This document shows, one piece after another, positions 52,701-64,000 of a DNA stretch of 64,000 nucleotides. The notes beneath the pieces were generated by a model, which did no database searches, was not told where the DNA came from, and was given only the letters and a program-made list of their open reading frames with translations. Positions within the stretch are counted from its first letter, which is position 1. Every line of letters starts with the position of its first letter. Both the position numbers and the translations under genes were made by a program. The stretch comes from Zygnema cylindricum (taxonomy: Eukaryota > Streptophyta > Zygnematophyceae > Zygnematales > Zygnemataceae): assembly GCA_037447655.1 (NCBI GenBank), contig JBBHKE010001763.1, positions 1-64,000 of the forward strand, in the 5' to 3' direction.

Positions 52701-53161
52701 AAATGTTTATTTCAAAAAGTTGAAGGAAGTCAAGAATCTAAAAAAAAAATATCAGTTTGGTATATGTTCAATCTTAAACTCTCTTATTCGTCCTCTTTTG
52801 AGCAAATCTTCCCTCTCTTGTGACTTTTGCAGAATCTTTTGTTTTACTTTTTCTTTTACTTTTTTTGGCCTCCTTTCTAACTTTTTCTTTGTCTGACCTT
52901 TTTTGACCTTTTTTTATTTTTTTTCCTTTTTTCTTGACTTTCTTTCTGGTGGCTCTTTTGACTCTTTTTTACTTTTTTGTGGAATTTTTAAACCTTCTTT
53001 TTGCGTCTTACTTTTGACTTTTTTTGACTTTTTTCTTTGCTTCTTTTTTCTTTTTTGTCTTTTTTTTTTGTTGTTTTTTGACCATTTTTGCAGTGAAATT
53101 GCGGGAAATTCAGCCGTTGCTTGACCGTCTTGGACTGCCCGAAAATTTTGTCGCTTTTTAA
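22728..53161 (+). CDS. SBNO: Strawberry-notch/SBNO (FORGETTER1-like) helicase-like chromatin regulator
   Basis: Thirty exons, all GT-AG with consistent phases, encode about 1314 residues: 22728-22859, 23269-23310, 24333-24380, 24603-24668, 24955-25092, 25517-25602, 26154-26262, 26397-26497, 26997-27141, 27372-27407, 27706-27768, 28321-28401, 28519-28686, 28977-29081, 29270-29395, 36612-36743, 36957-37103, 37540-38153, 38533-38632, 38832-38963, 45628-45915, 47017-47097, 47760-47852, 48651-48712, 49179-49294, 50159-50289, 50882-51175, 51625-51745, 52180-52299, 53094-53161. Walker-A-like [14 protein letters not shown] (about 135-148) and a DESH box (240-243, split by an intron) are followed by [12 protein letters not shown], the SBNO-specific SYAGAEFEV and the helicase motif [10 protein letters not shown] (about 916-925). 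The C-terminal CEHGPSC module is typical of the family. Plant FGT1 has a PHD finger in the linker; here residues 480-780 are acidic/basic and Cys-poor, with a Glu run. Family members act on chromatin with nucleosome remodellers. The exon 27 acceptor could be six bases earlier. Confidence 0.93.
23441..23826. repeat. CCT/CT-rich microsatellite in SBNO intron 2
   Basis: About 380 bp of CTCCCTCC and CTCTCC repeats. Long open frames on both strands here are artefacts of the period. Confidence 0.95.
23941..24030. repeat. Palindromic repeat with GAGTGGACTA core
   Basis: TTAGTGTTACTAACACTA is a near-perfect palindrome followed by GAGTGGACTATGACC. A second TTAGTGTTA follows at 24004. Same family as 17876 and 63456; it lies in SBNO intron 2. 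Confidence 0.55.
28076..28215. mobile_element. Possible MITE related to the GTGTTA palindrome family
   Basis: TTTGGGCACAGTATACC at the left faces a reversed GGGCAATTGTGAACC at the right, with TTAGTGGTAACAACACTAA inside. Ends are imperfect. It is in SBNO intron 11. Confidence 0.35.
29643..29719 (-). tRNA. tRNA-like sequence embedded in the TRIM1 3' LTR (probably not a functional tRNA)
   Basis: A cloverleaf can be drawn: acceptor GGCCGGG with CTTGGCC, A box TAGCTCAGTTGG, T arm CCGGGTTCGATCCCCGG. This copy has a six-base duplication (agctac) between acceptor and D arm. The anticodon arm is weak and position 33 is C rather than U, with GGT in anticodon position. It is best read as a Pol III promoter module carried by the LTR. 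Confidence 0.6.
29957..30027 (-). tRNA. tRNA-like sequence in the TRIM1 5' LTR (degenerate)
   Basis: Same module as at 29643-29719 and without its six-base insertion. The T arm is damaged (CCGCTTTCGATCCCCGC on the minus strand), which weakens the B box. Confidence 0.5.
30120..31132 (-). repeat. Copia-1 3' LTR
   Basis: 1013 bp, near-identical to 35360-36355. The stretch 30898-31090 is a degenerate GCTATGACT/CAGC-type repeat. It contains the same ATG and gag-like codons as the 5' LTR. Confidence 0.9.
31155..35418 (-). pseudogene. Copia-1 gag-pol polyprotein, disabled
   Basis: The gag reading frame starts at 35418 inside the 5' LTR ([20 protein letters not shown]) and crosses into the body. 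Domains in order: gag with zinc knuckle [14 protein letters not shown] (about 34660-34700), protease [11 protein letters not shown] (34400), GAG-pre-integrase [13 protein letters not shown], integrase HSDVWGPS...RSDNGGEY...[15 protein letters not shown] with YVDDLL (about 32125), and RNase [10 protein letters not shown]...[10 protein letters not shown], with a stop at 31155. Breaks are a frameshift near 34145 between protease and integrase, a TGA near 32600, a frameshift near 32387 in RT, a TAG near 31808, and further shifts at about 31725 and 31690. Active-site motifs remain readable, so inactivation looks moderate in age. Confidence 0.9.
32750..32865 (-). repeat. Coding tandem repeat in the integrase-RT linker of Copia-1
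   Basis: A 24-bp unit encodes about four copies of an eight-residue repeat of the form [17 protein letters not shown] related CETAL block lies on either side. Confidence 0.75.
35360..36355 (-). repeat. Copia-1 5' LTR
   Basis: 996 bp, the transcription-initiating LTR for the minus-strand element. It carries the gag ATG at 35418-35416, 59 bases before the LTR end. Confidence 0.9.
36775..36870. repeat. Short tandem AATTTGGGACAATTTGG-type repeat in SBNO intron 16
   Basis: Six to eight degenerate copies of an 11- to 12-bp unit (tttgggacaat) directly after the exon 16 donor. Confidence 0.6.
37674..37740 (+). repeat. GAA repeat coding for the SBNO poly-Glu stretch
   Basis: An in-frame (GAA)n tract within exon 18 encodes about 20 acidic residues with few Lys interruptions. 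Length variation would keep the frame. Confidence 0.85.
38995..39095. repeat. Degenerate TTTAGGG-like tract in SBNO intron 20
   Basis: Repeated GGTTTTTTTAGG/GGGTTTTTT words resembling plant telomeric sequence, but irregular. Confidence 0.4.
39383..39452 (-). tRNA. tRNA-like sequence in the TRIM2 3' LTR
   Basis: Same module as 45025-45095. It retains the A box, while the acceptor arm and T arm each have small deletions (GGCCGTG at the 5' side, GGGTTTGATCC at the B box). Pol III activity is doubtful for this copy. Confidence 0.5.
39626..40143 (+). repeat. Copia-2 5' LTR
   Basis: 518 bp. It contains the gag start codon at 40126, 18 bases before its end. CTCCTGAAGCTTCTTAGAAG and similar inverted words lie in its middle. 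Confidence 0.92.
40126..44424 (+). CDS. Copia-2 gag-pol polyprotein, uninterrupted
   Basis: One open frame of 1432 residues from the ATG at 40126 ([10 protein letters not shown], inside the LTR) to TAA at 44424. A longer frame reaches 40087 without a better start. Domains by approximate residue: retrotransposon gag (UBN2 type) 15-215; zinc knuckle [14 protein letters not shown] (about 221); aspartic protease [10 protein letters not shown] (about 357); GAG-pre-integrase [13 protein letters not shown] (about 495); integrase core HSDLCGP (about 556), RTDNGGEY and [10 protein letters not shown]; reverse transcriptase [11 protein letters not shown] and YVDDLLL (about 1114); RNase [17 protein letters not shown] (about 1322) and [12 protein letters not shown]. 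All catalytic motifs are present, so it may be an autonomous, recently active element. The RT stays in one frame with gag, as in plant Copia elements. Confidence 0.95.
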   Translation: MSSIPIGYGPVHTHSNTVAKFNGTDFYGWKFQIEHLLRREKLWTIICGSEPEPSDAAAKTAWILRNEEALSRLVLALEPSQLGLIRDASSAHDAWTLLTNAYEIRSWSNKLLLRRQLISSQKLPSESMQDYIQNIKSLAGRLKSIGSTVTDEDIITAILGGLSSSYAAFISSIDNSSVPITIPSLTTSLVHEETKQNLPPPTGAALAAYHPSTRPPKIFSCRYCREPDHVIDNCPALKRKQDRQGNPGRTGGRGRQSGHGLYHGHASTAEAISPVVPENFAPTNPFNYFPSPEYVNPPPGEYFQRSPIAQPYNNYHYSSTPTVAGQLPAVPSAPPPPDYGFALVTSAMPDPLIPHDSWIVDSGASHHLSSRSDWYTTISPLHSPMTILLGNNAALTATHIGQISTVGPNVTSPIILSHVLFVPGLKKNLFSVGAALHQGATAVFSTTTVTFLSSTQAQVGLGNKSGSIYILSHFQSTGSANLAISPPPQSFPRWHLRYGHLSASGLQELSKGLVNGLDSFSPKNLPFCSGCIQGKLTRPSFPSSTSKSSGPLTLVHSDLCGPMSVASHTGALYFVTFIDDATRFCHLFLLQRKSDTFHKFQVYKSLVENSLDCRIKCLRTDNGGEYFSTEFSRFLSNHGIVHQSTVPHTPQQNGVSERYNRTVVNMARSMLHFAALPTIFWAESVTTANYLRNLSPTSALPGKTPHEAWTGVKPDVSHLRIFGCTAWVKNLTPAGKWDSRAKSGVLVGFATESKAYRIWVSSERRVVLSRDVSFNEEPLLLKLLHASPPFPSPSPPPLPLTQLESPSSLLSIISPAIPPHSANHSSLSHPSLSFPPSTLVRSTSELILPSSPSPLSRTVSDPYSLSPVNPKDPPYAIQRENSVPTPNAITLPLRKSERILNQQLREGNGSANIATVDVPQSFSAAMNGPYATSWKVATDAEFASLEKNGTWELTSLPKDRKVIGSKWVFRVKTKADGSLDRFKARFVAKGFLQKEGVDFNETYAPVAKFTSIRILLSLAAARDWHVHHMDVQTAFLYGTLSEEIFIRQPEGYVAPGNEHLVCRLLKSLYGLKQAPRVWNKHLEAVLLKEGFSKLDADFGLFLRGNDESLVILVIYVDDLLLASPSLSLINLVKTMLNLYFSMTDLGEVEYCLGIFVGRNRPSKTLYLSQEKYINEILTRFSMSDCSPISTPLDPNVKLIKNSGGPVPGATHDLYRSIVGSLMYAMTGTRPDIAVAVGQLSQFVSNPSADHLLAAKRVLRYLQGTKCLKLTFTGSSSPELVGFCDADWGGDLDSRRSTTGVCFSLHGALISWSSKKQPTVALSSTESEYMAATHATKEAIWLRFLLSNLQFPQPSATVIYSDSQGSLALMGNPVHHRRTKHIDIQFHFTRDAISAGTVKFTYCPTSKQLADFLTKALARPQFEIHLSNSGLRF
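44438..44956 (+). repeat. Copia-2 3' LTR
   Basis: 519 bp, nearly identical to 39626-40143. Differences are one T insertion and about four substitutions. Confidence 0.92.
45025..45095 (-). tRNA. tRNA-like sequence in the TRIM2 5' LTR (best-preserved module)
   Basis: 71 bases fold as a near-complete cloverleaf: acceptor GACCGGG/CTTGGCC (one mismatch), D arm GCTC-AGTTGGTA-GAGC, T arm CCGGG-TTCGATC-CCCGG, with an A after the acceptor. The A box TAGCTCAGTTGG and B box GGTTCGATCCC fit Pol III promoter consensus. The anticodon arm pairs only four of five bases and has C at position 33, so a charged working tRNA is unlikely. Position-34 to -36 bases would be GGT. It has the same strand as the TRIM. 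Confidence 0.65.
46276..46975. mobile_element. TIR element, CCATTAGGCGGTC family, copy 2
   Basis: The left end TTGTTCCATTAGGCGGTCTC matches the reversed right end of the 8150-8843 element. The reversed right end reads GGTTCCATTAGGG. Length is about 700 bp, like copy 1. The open frame 46552-46878 lies wholly inside it and resembles no known protein. It is in SBNO intron 21. Confidence 0.55.
50700..50770. repeat. Inverted TTTAGGG-like telomeric motif cluster in SBNO intron 26
   Basis: AGGGTTTTTTAGGGTTTTTA is followed at once by AAAAACCCTAAAAAAACC, forming a head-to-head hairpin of degenerate plant telomere-type repeats. Confidence 0.6.
51838..52018. repeat. CTCCCT-rich microsatellite in SBNO intron 28
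   Basis: About 180 bp of (CTCTCCC)n-type repeat. Apparent Arg/Glu-rich reading frames on the minus strand are artefacts. Confidence 0.9.
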
Positions 53162-53785
53162 ATTCTCACTTTTTTCATATATTTCAGTTTTTTGTATAGT
53201 ACTAGTTTTCGTAATTACGTACATTATACCGAGATGGCCATGAGAATTCATAAATTATTTAGCCCTTTTTTTTTTTTTTTTAGGAGACATTCCTTTTCCT
53301 TTATTTTTTCTAAGGGAAGGGAAGGAAAGGAAGTGAAAAAGAATGTGAGGGAAGAGGAGAAAGGAAGGGTAGGGAGGGAAAGGGAGGGGGAGAAGGGAAG
53401 GAGGAGAAGTCGAGAAATTTTCAGTGAATTTCAATGAAGTTATGTTTGTCGATACTCTGAAAAGTTTATATGGGAAGGAACTCTAAAAAAATGGGGGGGG
53501 GACAAAGAAAATGGAGAAATGATGTAGATATCCCAAAAGAAACAACAATCTGGTGGTAAAAAATAAAGATATAATAAAAGAAGTTGATAAGAAATAATTT
53601 GAGGTGTTTGTTTTTTTTTTTTTGCTCGTGGATTGAGAATTGGATGCAAATGGCTTTTTTGTGGAAAAAAAATAGTGATATGCTAATTCTGAACCATAGC
53701 TTAGTGTGGGAAAAGTGAAAACAATTGGAAACGCTATATATGTTTCATTGTACTGTGTATTATGTGGTTATTTTTGCATATAGTA
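53162..53785. other. SBNO 3' flank
   Basis: AT-rich 3' UTR and downstream DNA with a purine-rich stretch (53310-53420). No further exon is seen. Confidence 0.4.
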
Positions 53786-54002
53786 CACCGTGGATCGTCA
53801 TTAGCGTCAAGGTTTTTTTTGCTTCTTAAAACATCTTTTCTCTGTACACACTTGTTGGATTGTGGATCTGACAGTTGCGATTGAAAGGTAACATTCTCAG
53901 CTTCCGATTGGCGGTCTCGGATTGAAAATCTAACAAGTGTGTACAGAGAAAAGATGTTTTGAGTGGCGAAAAATACCTTGACGATAATAACGATTCGCGG
54001 TG
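53786..54002. mobile_element. Foldback MITE, CACCGTG family
   Basis: TA-flanked 217-bp element with ends CACCGTGGATCGTCATTAGC and, reversed, CACCGCGAATCGTTATTATC. Inside these, a second inverted repeat of about 33 bp (starting AAAACATCTTTTCTCTGTAC at 53828) pairs with only one mismatch. Almost the whole element can form one hairpin. Same family as 5464-5671. Confidence 0.85.
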
Positions 54003-54620
54003 TACAATTACTTTGCAAGGTAACAATGTTTCATTGTAAAATTTGTGTACTATACGATATATTATGTATAGTACATGTACTTTATAGGGCAGCAATGTTT
54101 CATTGTAAAATATGTGTACTATAAGGTACTTTATGTGCATTACATGTACTATATAGGGTAACCATATAATACAAGTAATACTTTATTAAGAAAGCACGAC
54201 GGTAAACCATTTGAGTACATCAATGAAAAAAAAAGAAAGGAGGAAAAGTGAAAATGGAAAGGGAAATTTTAAAGTCAAAAGATGGAAAACCAGCCCAGGA
54301 CATGGGATCGAAGGAATTGAACGGAAAATGGAAAACGGACTCTGGGGAGGAAGCAAACCGAAATGAGAAAACAATGTGAAAGAAACTTATTTACAGATCA
54401 AAATAACAAAACGAGAAGACTCTATTAAGAAAGCATGACATAGAAAGTATTTCCTTTCAAAACATATTAACAAAACATACAAAACATAAAGAACACAAAA
54501 AATAAAAAACAACCTACATGGAAACCAAAAAAAAAAAGTAAAGACGAAACTGGAAAACGGAACGGAGAGGAAACAATTTAAATGGAAAAACAGTGTGAAA
54601 GAAAGTAAAGGAAACTTTCT
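54003..54620. repeat. Imperfect direct repeats downstream of SBNO
   Basis: TACTATA...GGCAGCAATGTTTCATTGTAA-type sentences recur two or three times between 54020 and 54160. TATTAAGAAAGCAYGAC (54184 and 54423) and ACAATGTGAAAGAAA/ACAGTGTGAAAGAAA (54372 and 54590) mark a roughly 230-bp duplication. Confidence 0.5.
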
Positions 54621-54639
54621 GTAGAACAGAAGTAAATGA

Positions 54640-54720
54640 AAGCTCTAACGAAACTGAAAGAAAAGATGATGTGGCTCTCTCTTCCACAGAAGTCGAGTAT
54701 ACGGTCAACGTATATGGCGC
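54640..54720 (+). pseudogene. Possible short relic of Copia RNase H
   Basis: One frame reads DDVALSSTEVEYTVNVYGA before a stop. VALSSTEVEY is very like the RNase H motif [12 protein letters not shown] of Copia-2. The match is short and the surroundings are not recognisable, so it may be coincidence. Confidence 0.3.
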
Positions 54721-55582
54721 ATAAAAAAATTGTGAAGGCACCGATTCCTTTTGAACTTTGTCAGAGACTCTCGACTCCACAACCTTCCTCACCAAATTTT
54801 TTCCTCAATCTCTATTTGAATATCATTGTTTTTACTATTGGCATTTCGTGGCTAGACATGGTTCGGTCGCGGGAGAATATTGGCATTATATATCTAAAAA
54901 TGACGATTCTCCATTCTCAAACATTATATCCCAAAGTGTTATCCTGCCTCTCGTTTATTTAAGCTTGAAACAATATATGTCCTTTTATATATATGCCCTT
55001 TTCTTAGTGTTAGATGTCTTTGTGTGCTTCAAAAATCTAGTCTTTAGTTAGATGCTTTTCTACCTCCCCTAAGGCAACACCCATTATTAGTGTTGGTCAC
55101 CTGGGTAGATGTATGGCGATTCTGTGAATGATTTAATTCTCGTGGCGGTCGAGATATTTGGTTTTTTCATTTTTGCGTTGCTTTGAATGGTTTCTGTACT
55201 TTTTTTCGGTTGAGAAAAATAATTTGCCTCGTGAACTAAAATCCGAACGGGCCAGAAACCTGACACCCGCTTCTGTTTCTTTCGTTCAGTTCGTTCAATT
55301 TGTTCAATACGTTCGTACATATTGTCGTACATAATCCATATTGATATAGCGTTACATGGTTATTAGATCCTCCAATACTTAAAAGTACCGTACGAACAAA
55401 TGCTGTGCATTAATGCATTTCTATTTCGTACACTTCATTTACGTTTGACCTTACTTCTACTTTGCAGTCGCACAAAATCCATTTAGTGCGCAAAAAACGA
55501 AGTTTTCAATTACAATACTCCGCCAAAGACTTGGTTTCGTGCGATTCGTACAGGATCCACCTGTTCCAGAATATTTAGGCTG

Positions 55583-55940
55583 TGTGCCCATGTAACCGAA
55601 ACCATAAAATGTCACTTTGAATTTTAGTGAAGATTCCCCGTACTACAGTACTTTGCAAAGCGTTCCAATGTGAGAAAAATTGTTATTGTGAACTGTGACG
55701 GTTGTAGACGATTACAAAACTGTAGCGACGGTTGTAGATGTTTAGTTTTTTGTGACATTGCAGATGTTTAGAGTTTTGTGACACACTGACGTCGTGCTCA
55801 CTTGTCGCAACGCCGTTGTCATAGCACCAAAACTTTTCGCCATGGCTATGCGATTTTTTTCTGTTTTATCACTCAACTTGCCATCAAACTACGTCCAAAG
55901 GTAGTCAAATCCCCTCTTTAAAGCTTTCACGTATCTTTGC
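55583..55940. repeat. Relative of the AGGGTACTTTCGCATGT element
   Basis: CCCATGTAACCGAAACC at 55588 and then GACGGTTGTAGA, TTTTGTGACATTGCAGATG, ACTGACGTCGTG and CCATGGCTATGCGATTTTTT follow in the same order as their counterparts at 21341-21795. The right end is not recognised. Confidence 0.55.
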
Positions 55941-57125
55941 CAATATTGTCGTGTTTCACTCCAAGAACAGGGAGAAAGGAGCGGCAGCGTGAGAAGGATG
56001 GGGAGAGATGACAACGGTGTAGAGTGGAAGATAAACAAATTTTGAAGCGTTCAAAGAAAAATAGCGCATCTTAATATACCAGTATGACAAAACAAACAAC
56101 TGCCATTCTGCTTCACCAAGCAACATTTCAGGATTCAATACACATGCTGATATACTCCAATTTCAGAAGTGCACAAAGTTCACTGAGAGATTGAAATTTA
56201 ATGCTACTCTTTTACGGTTTGTTTAAACATCGAGATGAAAATATGACAAGGGCGTTCAGCCATTTCAGGCCTAAGGGATACAACTCCCTAACAGTAGTGC
56301 AATTAAGCAGTTAGATGTAAAAGCGCAGTCCTTCCGTTTCCACGTTCATGATTTGAGATTATATTTTCCATGCATCTCCTCAGTTTTGACTTAAGAATAC
56401 CACAAAACAAAAACTTAGTTTTGGCTTTCATAATGAAAACGAACACACATCTGGCAACAAAACTGACCCTAACCCCGTCCACCATAAGCATTCATTTTTT
56501 GGTGTATGTAACTAAATGCTTTAAGGAGTCCCACAATTTCAACAACTCACATACCACTGAGTATTCCCGTTTAGAAGGTCAGAGACTCTCCTCATCATCG
56601 AGCATCCTTTTTATTTAGAAAAGGAGAAGTTCACTTACAATTTTCAGAACGAATTGCTTTCCAAATCATAGATTTTGCAGCTTTTACTATCTATCTTGTT
56701 AACTATCGCAATGATTCAGATCTCTGTCCACAGTTGATAAACTTTCCACAAACAATGTTCAGTGTCAAAGTTCAGAACTCCAGATGCAGCAACTATCCTT
56801 TCAAAACAATAGAAAAAAGTAATCTTATAGTAGCTTTGACAACCATGAACAATTAGGAAAGTTGGGAAGACAGCCTGTTGCTTCAAATTTCATGATTTTC
56901 CATAGTAATTCGATGAAACGGCTACTAATGAACGAGCCTCTACTGTAACTTTCAATGTGATCGGTCAAAATTAGTGAAACAGATTTTTCTAACGTCTTAG
57001 GTGAGAGCTGCCTTAATGATGAATACAATGATAGCCCTTGCTGTTCAAAAACAACAACCTTATCCTTTCCCTCTGCCAAAAAAATGTGAGAAATAATTGT
57101 GAAACGTAACAAATCCTTAGAACAT
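55941..57125. other. Intergenic/3' flank of AspAT
   Basis: AT-rich sequence between the repeat and the AspAT stop codon. Part will be 3' UTR of the minus-strand gene. No coding exon is recognised. Confidence 0.4.
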
Positions 57126-62247
<5,122 letters not shown>

Positions 62248-63147
62248 ATTTTACTAGAGACAATGTCAAAACAAAGCAAAAAGTAGTTGCTTGCTGGAAG
62301 AAATCCTGCAGACACTCGGAAGAAAAGAGTGAAAGGAAGTCAATAAAGCTTCTTCGATGCAATCTTACTAACGCTATGAGCTCTGACTTGAGGAGTTTTG
62401 TCCACTTTGGTGGATTTACAAATTACAGCCGCCACACAGCCAGCGAGGAGTACACTTCAGCGAGGAGTGCGTAGGGTGACGAAATTGTACTTAAAGTTCA
62501 CATCGTACAGAATTTAACGGCGCGCAGGATGGACTCTAAAGATTGAAAGCAACGGGGACCACCCGGGAAGATGCCACGTAGGCAGTGTACAAAGGATGGT
62601 TCGCCTGAATTGAAAGAGGGCTCTCTGGGTATGCTTGCACGTGCGATACATTTGTCTACCGCTGGGAGAAGGCTCCGAAGAAGTCAGTCCTACGTGGTTG
62701 AGCTTCTAGAAGGGTGTCTTGGGCCTTTACGTCGGAGTCATTGAAATTCAAGTGTGAATGGTGAACCCAATGATTGCAGTTCTATTGCCAGTTCTAACCG
62801 TTGTTAGTTAGCCTTCCACATAAAACGGAGAATATGGCGACCGTGCGCGTTCCATCTTACTGACCTTTCGAACGGTGTACATTCAAGTTTGTGGGGAGGG
62901 GGGGTTGGGAATTGCTAATCGCAAAGACAATTATTGCTGCGCGCAGATACACCTCGAATCGTTATTTTTGTGGGGGGGGGGGGGCGGCGGGATTCATAAA
63001 ACAAACTTTATGATTACTGCGCCAATAACCAAAATCAAAATCGTTTCACATCATTAATCCCAGATAACTATCAAAACCATGCCTGAAATATTAACAATCA
63101 GTACCACATATTTATCCATATTAACTATCAAAACCACTTGAAATGCA
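62248..63147. other. AspAT 5' flank and intergenic DNA
   Basis: Contains the presumed minus-strand promoter. GCCACGTAGG (62573) and CCTACGTGG (62689) are ACGT-core boxes. G runs (62893 and 62975) and a duplicated TTAACTATCAAAACCA phrase (63064-63135) follow. No gene is seen. Confidence 0.4.
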
Positions 63148-63351
63148 TTGCATAGCGTCATCACCATAATACTTGTAGCTTCTGCCGCCGAACTTGATTC
63201 TTCTCAACAACTGGAAATTGTGTTGCAACGCATTCGGCAAACCCTAGAGAAACCGGGAAACTTTGGCATGGACGGACAGATCGGGGCAAACCCACTTCGT
63301 CGCCTTCTCCATGAATCCCAAAGGATCAACAACGCCCACAATGAGCATTGA
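63148..63351 (+). CDS. Hypothetical short ORF or terminal exon
   Basis: A 67-codon frame ends ELDSSQQLEIVLQRIRQTL...IGANPLRRLLHESQ. Its amphipathic, ordinary-looking composition contrasts with the low-complexity ORFs nearby. A CTTGTAG just before ASAAELDSS could be a splice acceptor, making it a last exon. No upstream exon or family is recognised. Confidence 0.25.
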   Translation: MHSVITIILVASAAELDSSQQLEIVLQRIRQTLEKPGNFGMDGQIGANPLRRLLHESQRINNAHNEH

Positions 63352-63394
63352 CATATATGCATGACTAAAAATGTTCAATGTATTGCACTGCCCG

Positions 63395-63590
63395 TTATTA
63401 GTGTTTTATTTGTGTTAATACAATAATTCAGTCGACAGTTTTATTGGACAAAAATAATAGTGTTGATAAAAATATTTAAGCGAGTGGACTACAATTTGCC
63501 ACATTCCCCTACACTGAACTAGTAGCATACATTTTATTTCGCATGTACGCCAATGATTCCTTTACACTAATAGCAACAAATCCGCATCAT
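63395..63590. repeat. Palindromic repeat with GAGTGGACTACA core, right-edge copy
   Basis: TTAGTGTTTTATTTGTGTTAA and AATAGTGTTGATAA precede GAGTGGACTACA at 63482, then CCCCTACACTGAACTAGTAGC and TTTACACTAATAGCAAC. The order is the same as at 17876-17975. TIRs are approximate (TTATTAGTGT... and, reversed, GCTATTAGTGTA). Confidence 0.5.
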
Positions 63591-63789
63591 GATAAAGTGC
63601 ATCATGAGTGTTGTACATGTTGTATGATAATTACTACAGAGGAAAAAAAAAACCTTCAACATGTTTCATATTGAACTATATTTTACGTCGTAAAACAAAC
63701 ACAGGTCTAACAATAAATGTTTGAAAAGTATCGTACATCCTAAAAAGAAGTGTTACACAAAAAACTCCAAGCCTATAAAGGGCTCTTCC

Positions 63790-63955
63790 TTACAACCTTT
63801 TGGACGTTTTTCTCTCATTTAAATCCCATCCAAGATCAAGCGTCGTTTGAAGACGTGTGACGACTTGCTCTAACCGGCGACCAGCTTCCACCTCTTTAGC
63901 TGATTTAGTTTTTACAGCGCCAATATTATTCCGCCCAAACTCACTCAACTTTTTC
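63790..63955 (-). CDS. Putative last exon of an unidentified gene (continues off the right edge)
   Basis: On the minus strand an open frame from a possible acceptor (TTAAAG|GAAAAAG at 63955) ends in TAA at 63792-63790. It encodes KKLSEFGRNNIGAVKTK, then SAKEVEAGRRLEQVVTRLQT and ends WDLNERKTSKRL. Composition and the predicted helix (LEQVVTRLQTTLDL) look like real protein. The family is not recognised and the splice site is a guess. Confidence 0.4.
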
Positions 63956-64000
63956 CTTTAATGTCAAAATCTTGTCTTCTTGTCTGCTCCGTTTCTCAAC

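Overview
The window is eukaryotic nuclear DNA from the green lineage, most likely a land plant or streptophyte alga. It has three multi-exon genes of plant type, AT-rich introns with GT...TTTTGCAG borders, CACGTGG boxes, TTTAGGG-like telomeric motifs and Ty1/copia retrotransposons. The sequence alone does not resolve the lineage further.

Genes, left to right. (1) A minus-strand gene for an unrecognised acidic, probably nuclear protein has its first coding exon at 2166-3752 and a second at 1203-1395, and runs off the left edge. Its promoter carries three G-boxes and was copied as a segmental duplication (3766-5949 and 6733-10767). Each copy later received different small DNA transposons, so each shows the other's empty sites. 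(2) A minus-strand 11-exon gene (11786-19613) encodes the thylakoid-lumen peroxidase-like protein TL29/APX4, with a Tat-type signal and without the catalytic peroxidase residues. (3) A plus-strand 30-exon gene (22728-53161) encodes a Strawberry-notch (SBNO/FGT1) helicase-like chromatin factor of about 1314 residues. (4) A minus-strand 11-exon gene (57126-62247) encodes mitochondrial aspartate aminotransferase, 430 residues. (5) A short C-terminal exon of another minus-strand gene may lie at 63790-63955.

Mobile DNA dominates the rest. Two SBNO introns are swollen to about 7 kb, each by a nested pair: a miniature LTR element (TRIM, LTRs about 250 bp, internal region about 60 bp) into which a full-length Copia element later inserted. 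All four breaks were read with their target-site duplications, except that the TSD of TRIM2 has one mismatch. The TRIM LTR contains a whole tRNA-like sequence with A and B boxes, recalling the 5S-carrying Cassandra TRIMs but with a different Pol III module. Both Copia elements lack an ordinary PBS. Directly after the LTR they carry GGTTATGGGCC or a close variant, the complement of the initiator-tRNA-Met anticodon arm (the half-tRNA priming of Drosophila copia), and their gag start codon lies inside the LTR.

Small non-autonomous DNA elements of at least six families are scattered through introns and intergenic DNA: TA-flanked CACCGTG elements, hAT-like CAGAGGTCGC and TAGTGTTGGG elements, a CCATTAGGCGGTC family, an AGGGTACTTTCGCATGT family and a palindromic GTGTTANTAACAC family. 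Microsatellites (GA, CT, TG, GAGT) are abundant.
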